Made by a program: the position numbers and the translations under genes. A stretch of DNA of 53,752 nt. It comes from CAZIAK01 sp964537035 (GTDB lineage: Bacteria; Planctomycetota; B15-G4). The notes beneath the pieces were generated by a model. The model searched no databases. It was not told the DNA's origin and was given only the letters and a program-made list of their open reading frames with translations. Each line of letters opens with the position of its first letter. The stretch's first letter is position 1. The stretch lies in assembly GCA_964537035.1 (NCBI GenBank), contig CAZIAK010000035.1:1-53752 (forward strand), given 5' to 3'. Of this stretch, positions 49,786 to 53,752 are shown piece by piece.

Positions 49786-52263
49786 TCACGGTGTGGTGCC
49801 CATGATGCCGTTGCTGGCGGCCCAGCCAGCGGGACCGGCGGGGTCGGAGACCCAGAATTGGAAGACCGTGTCCACACCCGACGGCACTCCGGGCGGCCAG
49901 TCGCTGGCCAGGGAGATCTGGCCGTCACCGTCTACTGGTAGGCCGAGCAACACGATGTCCGGGCTCGGCACCAGCGTGCCGCCCTTGAAGGGCAGAGAGA
50001 TGTCGCTGAAACCGATCACCAACCCGGCCGAGGCGTTGGGCAGGGCGTCGGTGAGCAGCAGCTGCGTCTTGCTGTGCTCGCAGAGCCCGCCGCCGCCCTT
50101 GAGATCGGGACGGCCGTTGCTGCCGGGCAGCGAGTTGCCCAGGTTGGTCCAGGGCGAGATGACCTGCATGCGCGCGATCCAACCGTCGCTGCCGCCGTTG
50201 AAGGTCGGATCGAAGACGTTCTCACCTCCGATGGGATGGGCAGGAGAAAACGTGGAGCCGACCATGATCGCCTCGCCGCAAGGCAAGCGGACCACATCCC
50301 AGGCATTCCCAGCCCCATTCGCGAAACCACCGAGGAACGAGGCGTAGAGCAGTTGGCTGCCGTCGGCGTTGAACTGCATGATGCCTGCGTCACTCAGTCC
50401 CCCGGTGGCCTCGGGCTGAAAAGCGTCCGGGGTCGAGGGGAACCCTCCGGTCCCCGCCGCGCAGGCCAGGGTGATCCGGTCCGCCGCATCCAGACCGATA
50501 CCCGCGACGCCCGTGGAGACTCCCCCACTACCCAGAGTGGCCCAGTGCTTGAAGGCACCCGAGCCGTCGAACTTGCAGAGGAAAGGCTCGCCCCAGTTGG
50601 AGAAGGCACCTGGAGTGGTGCCGAAGCAGAAGGCCTTCCGACCCGCGACAATGATTCCACCGTCGCTCGTGATACCGCCCAGCCGTCCATTCCCCTCTTG
50701 AAACGTCGACCAGACGAGGGCGCTGCCGTCAGCGTTCAGACGAGTGAGAAAACCTGTCGTGCAACCGGGGTCCCAAAACTCGAGGTAGGCGCCAGGCGTC
50801 GTGGGGTAGTCCGAGCCCGGAAAGCCCGCGATGAGCACTGTCCCGTCGGCATCCCGCTTGATCGTGAAGGGGGTTTCGTCCGTGGTCCCCCCCAGGTAGG
50901 TGGAGTAGAGCAAGGCGCTCAAACTCGCGTCCAGCCGAAACACAAACCCGTCGCAGCCACCCTGGTACGTCGGAATAACGGCGCCGGGTGTGATCGGGAA
51001 GTCATTCGAGCAGGTCCGGCCGGTGGCGTAGACCGAGCCGTCCGGACCGACATCAATGGAGAGGATTGCATCGGAGCCGATCTGCGACCCACCAATCAAC
51101 GTACTCGCAATGACGGTGGAGCCCATGTCGTCCAGTCGCATGACGAAGGAGTCGCTGGTGTTTCCTTGCAAGGTCTCCATAAAGGCACCAGGCGTCACGG
51201 GAAAGTCGGGTGAGTCCGTCCCTCCACCCAAGACGATTTCATTGGTACTACTCAGGACGGCTTCGGAGATCCCGTCGGTGCCCGAGCCACCCAGGTAGGT
51301 CGAGAACATGAGGTCGTTCGTCATGCCATTGAAGCGCATGACGAAGCCATCCAGCACTCCTCCCCCAAAGCCCGTTGAGAGCGCGCCTGGGGTCACAGGG
51401 TAGTCCGTGCTACCAGTGTTCCCCGTGATGATGTAGTCCCCCGACGGATGAAGGACCACCGTCTTTGGACTCTCCCCTGAACTCCCACCGATGAACGAGC
51501 CCCAGATGAGGGTCGAGCTTGCGATGACTCCCGAACCGGGGACGACGTCGCTTGCAGTGAGCCCCCAGGTCCGATCGTCGACCGGACGAAAGTGCAGGTC
51601 AGCAGCCTCTTCGCTCCCGTCGACCAATCGCTGACGGCCCACCGGGCGACTCAGGCGCAGGGTGCCCGCGAGCGTGTCGATCTCCAGGCTGCCGTCCGGG
51701 ACGACGCGCACATCGGTGGCGCCATCCCAACTCCAGTTCACATCGCCGAGTGCTGTGCCGGGCGCGACATGCAGCTCTTGGACGACACTCCGCTCACCCA
51801 CGGTGACGGCCAGCTCGAGGCCCGGCAGCACATCGTTCAGCTCAATCGACTGAAAACGAGACAAGTCACGTTGCCAGCGAAACCGGTCGTTGCCAAGCAG
51901 GAAGTGCTCCACTCCGGGCAAGGTCTCCGTACCGCGAGCTGTCGCTTTCCCGGTCGCACCGACAAATCGCTGCATCAGGAACACACCGGCGCCGTCCGGG
52001 TCACGGCGATCGACAAGCTGCAAGCCCAGACCTTCGGCGTGCACACGAACGAGCCCGGTGGAATGCTGGCTCACGAACAGCGCGTCCGTCGGCCACTGCC
52101 CCCGGTTCTCAACCAACGCCGGCCGTGCACTGACCATCGATGCCCCCATGATGGAAGCCGACTGAGCGACGACTAGTGGCGTCAGCAGCAGGGAGAAACC
52201 GCAAGCCATGATCGCCAAGCCAACGGCACGCGCACCGCTCTTCTTCACGACGAAACAACTCAT
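49786..52263 (-). CDS. Exported SBBP beta-propeller repeat protein
   Basis: This 825-residue secreted protein has a signal peptide (GLAIMACGFSLLLTPLVVAQ). An N-terminal domain carries ENRGQWPTDALFVSQ and GVEHFLLGNDRFRWQRDL, typical of SBBP-repeat proteins. SBBP repeats follow from about residue 260 to 700: LMFSTYLGGSGTDG, VIASTLIGGSQIGSD, LLYSTYLGGTTDE and LLYASFLGGFANG, each followed by DFPVTPGAF-type segments. The last ~110 residues form a module with LPFKGGTLVPSPD, like the end of the M36 protease. The function is probably surface binding, and no catalytic motif is seen. The start overlaps the stop of the upstream FG-GAP gene as ATGA, so the two are co-translated. A hairpin follows the stop. 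Confidence 0.88.
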   Translation of the reverse strand: MSCFVVKKSGARAVGLAIMACGFSLLLTPLVVAQSASIMGASMVSARPALVENRGQWPTDALFVSQHSTGLVRVHAEGLGLQLVDRRDPDGAGVFLMQRFVGATGKATARGTETLPGVEHFLLGNDRFRWQRDLSRFQSIELNDVLPGLELAVTVGERSVVQELHVAPGTALGDVNWSWDGATDVRVVPDGSLEIDTLAGTLRLSRPVGRQRLVDGSEEAADLHFRPVDDRTWGLTASDVVPGSGVIASSTLIWGSFIGGSSGESPKTVVLHPSGDYIITGNTGSTDYPVTPGALSTGFGGGVLDGFVMRFNGMTNDLMFSTYLGGSGTDGISEAVLSSTNEIVLGGGTDSPDFPVTPGAFMETLQGNTSDSFVMRLDDMGSTVIASTLIGGSQIGSDAILSIDVGPDGSVYATGRTCSNDFPITPGAVIPTYQGGCDGFVFRLDASLSALLYSTYLGGTTDETPFTIKRDADGTVLIAGFPGSDYPTTPGAYLEFWDPGCTTGFLTRLNADGSALVWSTFQEGNGRLGGITSDGGIIVAGRKAFCFGTTPGAFSNWGEPFLCKFDGSGAFKHWATLGSGGVSTGVAGIGLDAADRITLACAAGTGGFPSTPDAFQPEATGGLSDAGIMQFNADGSQLLYASFLGGFANGAGNAWDVVRLPCGEAIMVGSTFSPAHPIGGENVFDPTFNGGSDGWIARMQVISPWTNLGNSLPGSNGRPDLKGGGGLCEHSKTQLLLTDALPNASAGLVIGFSDISLPFKGGTLVPSPDIVLLGLPVDGDGQISLASDWPPGVPSGVDTVFQFWVSDPAGPAGWAASNGIMGTTP

Positions 52264-53752
52264 GGCTTGAACTCCTCAAGCAGGTACACCCGGCCGGTCT
52301 CAGTGATCGTTGAGTCAATCTCGGTGTAACCGGAAGCCCCCAGTATCTGATCGAGGCGGCCAGTGTTGAGCACGTGACCCGACGCCACAGCGATGCCCAA
52401 GCGGGCGCGGCCATCCTCTTCGCCAGCCTCACCACGGAAGATGAAAAGACGCCGAGGGAATTCCTGGAATGGGTCTGGATCAGCGCCGCCGATCACATAG
52501 ACACGCCCGGAGATCGCGCCGCCGGTTGGCTCATTGTCATCACAGGGCGAGGGCACCACAGGATCGTTGTTGAGTCGGGGGGCACCGACGAGGAAATCCT
52601 CATAGATGAGCAGGGGTTCATCGCTGGCGTTGAACTGCCCAGCCGGGGCAAGGGACCAACCAAAGAACGCGTCCACCCGCCCGTCTATCTCCGCCGGGAA
52701 GGGTTGGATGTCGTCTTCGGGCGTGTTGAACATCAGCGGTTGGCGGTCGAGGCCATAAGCTGCCGACACGCTGTCATCCGTGGCGATCGTGAAGGCGTAG
52801 ACGGCGCCACGGTTGCCCGCGTCGTTGGACACGCCCGTTCCGCTTGAGGTGTCGACGTACATCGGTGAACCCACCAGGACATCCGGGCGACCGTCAGCAG
52901 TCAGGTCGACGTTGCCACAGATGGAAAAACCGAACAGGAAGGGATCGCCTGTCATCTGCACATCGAGCGTCGGCGAGACTGTCACCAGCGGGAGATCTGG
53001 CACGCTGCTCAAGGCGACGCCTGGCTGGGTGGGGTTCAGGTAGAGCAGGGCGTAGCCACTGTCCTCCGCCGCGTAGTCCAGCTTGGCGACGTGCCGGGCC
53101 TGGATCGCACCCACAGCCACGTCGTCGTATCCGTCACCGTTCACGTCGCCCACACCTGCCACGGTAAAGCCGTAGCGGTCCTTGGGGCCGATCGGATAGG
53201 TCTCGGTGGTTGGCGGCAACTCGTAATCGCAACCGATGCACCCAACCACTGTCGGGCTGCCTTGGTTTATCCACTGCACCATGACGGGGGCGCTGGTGTA
53301 GATGTACGCCTTGCCCCCATCGATCGGCACACGGCTGTCCGGATCTCCGGGAGCACCGATGATCAGATCGGGCGTGCCGTCACCATCGATGTCGCCGGCG
53401 GCAGCGATCGACGTGCCAAACCAACGGCGTGCCTCGTCACCTTCGAAAATGAGATCGGCGTCGGCCGGCGTGAGGTCCACACATCCCGGGTGCTCCTCTG
53501 CAAAGAACACGAGCACACGACCGCGCTCATACAGGGTGTCGCCAGACCCTACATCAAACCGCCAACCGGGCTCGCCCACGGCGATGTCGTCCTTGCCGCC
53601 CCCGTTGAAGTCCCCGATGAAAGCCACCGGCACGCCCCAGTCCGGGGCGGCCAAGCCGTTGATGCGCAGGCAGGAATCTTCGAGATGCTCCGAACCGTCG
53701 ATGTGCGCCGAGAGCATCAAGGTCGCCGAGCCCAGGTCCGCGGCCTCGTCTA
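52260..53752 (-). CDS. FG-GAP (integrin-alpha-like) repeat protein, 5' end outside the window
   Basis: This frame is open to the right edge (DEAADLGSATLMLSAHIDG precedes the first internal Met), so the true start and any signal peptide lie beyond base 53752. The visible ~496 residues contain FG-GAP blades with calcium loops: FIGDFNGGGKDDIAVGEPG, AAGDIDGDGTPDLIIGAPGD, GVGDVNGDGYDDVAVGA, GNVDLTADGRPDVLVGSP and DFLVGAPRLNNDP. These blades are of the GAPG type common in cell-surface adhesins, and they diverge from the tandem FG-GAP pair at 29283-32889. No separate C-terminal module is present, and it ends ETGRVYLLEEFKP. It is coupled to the SBBP-repeat gene by an ATGA overlap, which suggests a joint surface structure. 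Confidence 0.87.
   Translation of the reverse strand, partial: DEAADLGSATLMLSAHIDGSEHLEDSCLRINGLAAPDWGVPVAFIGDFNGGGKDDIAVGEPGWRFDVGSGDTLYERGRVLVFFAEEHPGCVDLTPADADLIFEGDEARRWFGTSIAAAGDIDGDGTPDLIIGAPGDPDSRVPIDGGKAYIYTSAPVMVQWINQGSPTVVGCIGCDYELPPTTETYPIGPKDRYGFTVAGVGDVNGDGYDDVAVGAIQARHVAKLDYAAEDSGYALLYLNPTQPGVALSSVPDLPLVTVSPTLDVQMTGDPFLFGFSICGNVDLTADGRPDVLVGSPMYVDTSSGTGVSNDAGNRGAVYAFTIATDDSVSAAYGLDRQPLMFNTPEDDIQPFPAEIDGRVDAFFGWSLAPAGQFNASDEPLLIYEDFLVGAPRLNNDPVVPSPCDDNEPTGGAISGRVYVIGGADPDPFQEFPRRLFIFRGEAGEEDGRARLGIAVASGHVLNTGRLDQILGASGYTEIDSTITETGRVYLLEEFKP

Noticed and set aside
1..53752. TGA as a sense codon throughout the genome
   Set aside because: Many gene pairs here use TGA as a true stop in ATGA or GTGA overlaps, so the code is standard apart from the one selenocysteine candidate.

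Overview
The window is a GC-rich chromosomal fragment. It looks like a planctomycete or a close relative assembled from a metagenome. It carries many lipoprotein sulfatases, FG-GAP, SBBP and HEAT repeat proteins, a DUF1080 protein, a two-component-propeller hybrid kinase, and long exported proteins with recurrent C-terminal modules. Two runs of exactly 100 N (8136-8235 and 27401-27500) mark scaffold joins, so gene order across them is not proven. I saw no tRNA, rRNA, CRISPR array, transposase or phage gene. The taxonomic statement is an inference from gene content.

Layout. Bases 1-6890 (minus strand) hold an operon of an FAD oxidoreductase, AddB and AddA; addA runs off the left edge. A kynureninase-like PLP enzyme is divergent from it (6957-8132). 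After the first gap come a small unknown protein and a coupled plus-strand pair: an exported cytochrome c and a propeller/DUF1080 protein (9121-13058). Bases 13596-17786 hold a thioredoxin-like protein and a nucleoside-salvage cluster: cytidine deaminase, uridine phosphorylase, CNT nucleoside transporter and a P-loop kinase-like protein. A 1303-residue hybrid histidine kinase (17986-21897) is divergent from a HEAT-repeat protein whose signal peptide is cut off by an in-frame TGA. Bases 24251-36210 form a sulfatase and surface-protein region: four FGly-type sulfatases, two tandem 594-residue FG-GAP paralogues and a frameshifted parallel beta-helix protein. Bases 36294-44821 hold two sulfatase-like proteins with a Thr-x-Pro-x-His active site, overlapping one another and followed by a GT-C type membrane glycosyltransferase, and then a YfhO-GT2 fusion. 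Bases 45101-53752 hold a TlpA-like lipoprotein, an M36 metalloprotease, an SBBP-repeat protein and an incomplete FG-GAP protein.

The most striking item is the TlpA-like gene at 45101-45697. It is one open frame interrupted by a single TGA exactly where the nucleophilic Cys of the thioredoxin CxxC motif belongs (UGA-Gly-Ala-Cys). Sixteen bases after the TGA, the mRNA can form a seven-pair hairpin with a G in the second loop position, as a bacterial SECIS would. This is a good candidate for a selenocysteine-containing exported thiol oxidoreductase.

Other points of note: (i) the last eleven codons of the beta-helix gene are preserved as a fossil between the two FG-GAP paralogues, which fixes one edge of the duplication; (ii) compensating frameshifts occur at G10 and G7 tracts in the beta-helix gene; (iii) long imperfect palindromes sit between convergent genes; (iv) an Arg-rich 36-bp tandem repeat lies inside a lipoprotein signal sequence; (v) a TAnnnT box recurs upstream of many leaders and helps to choose starts.
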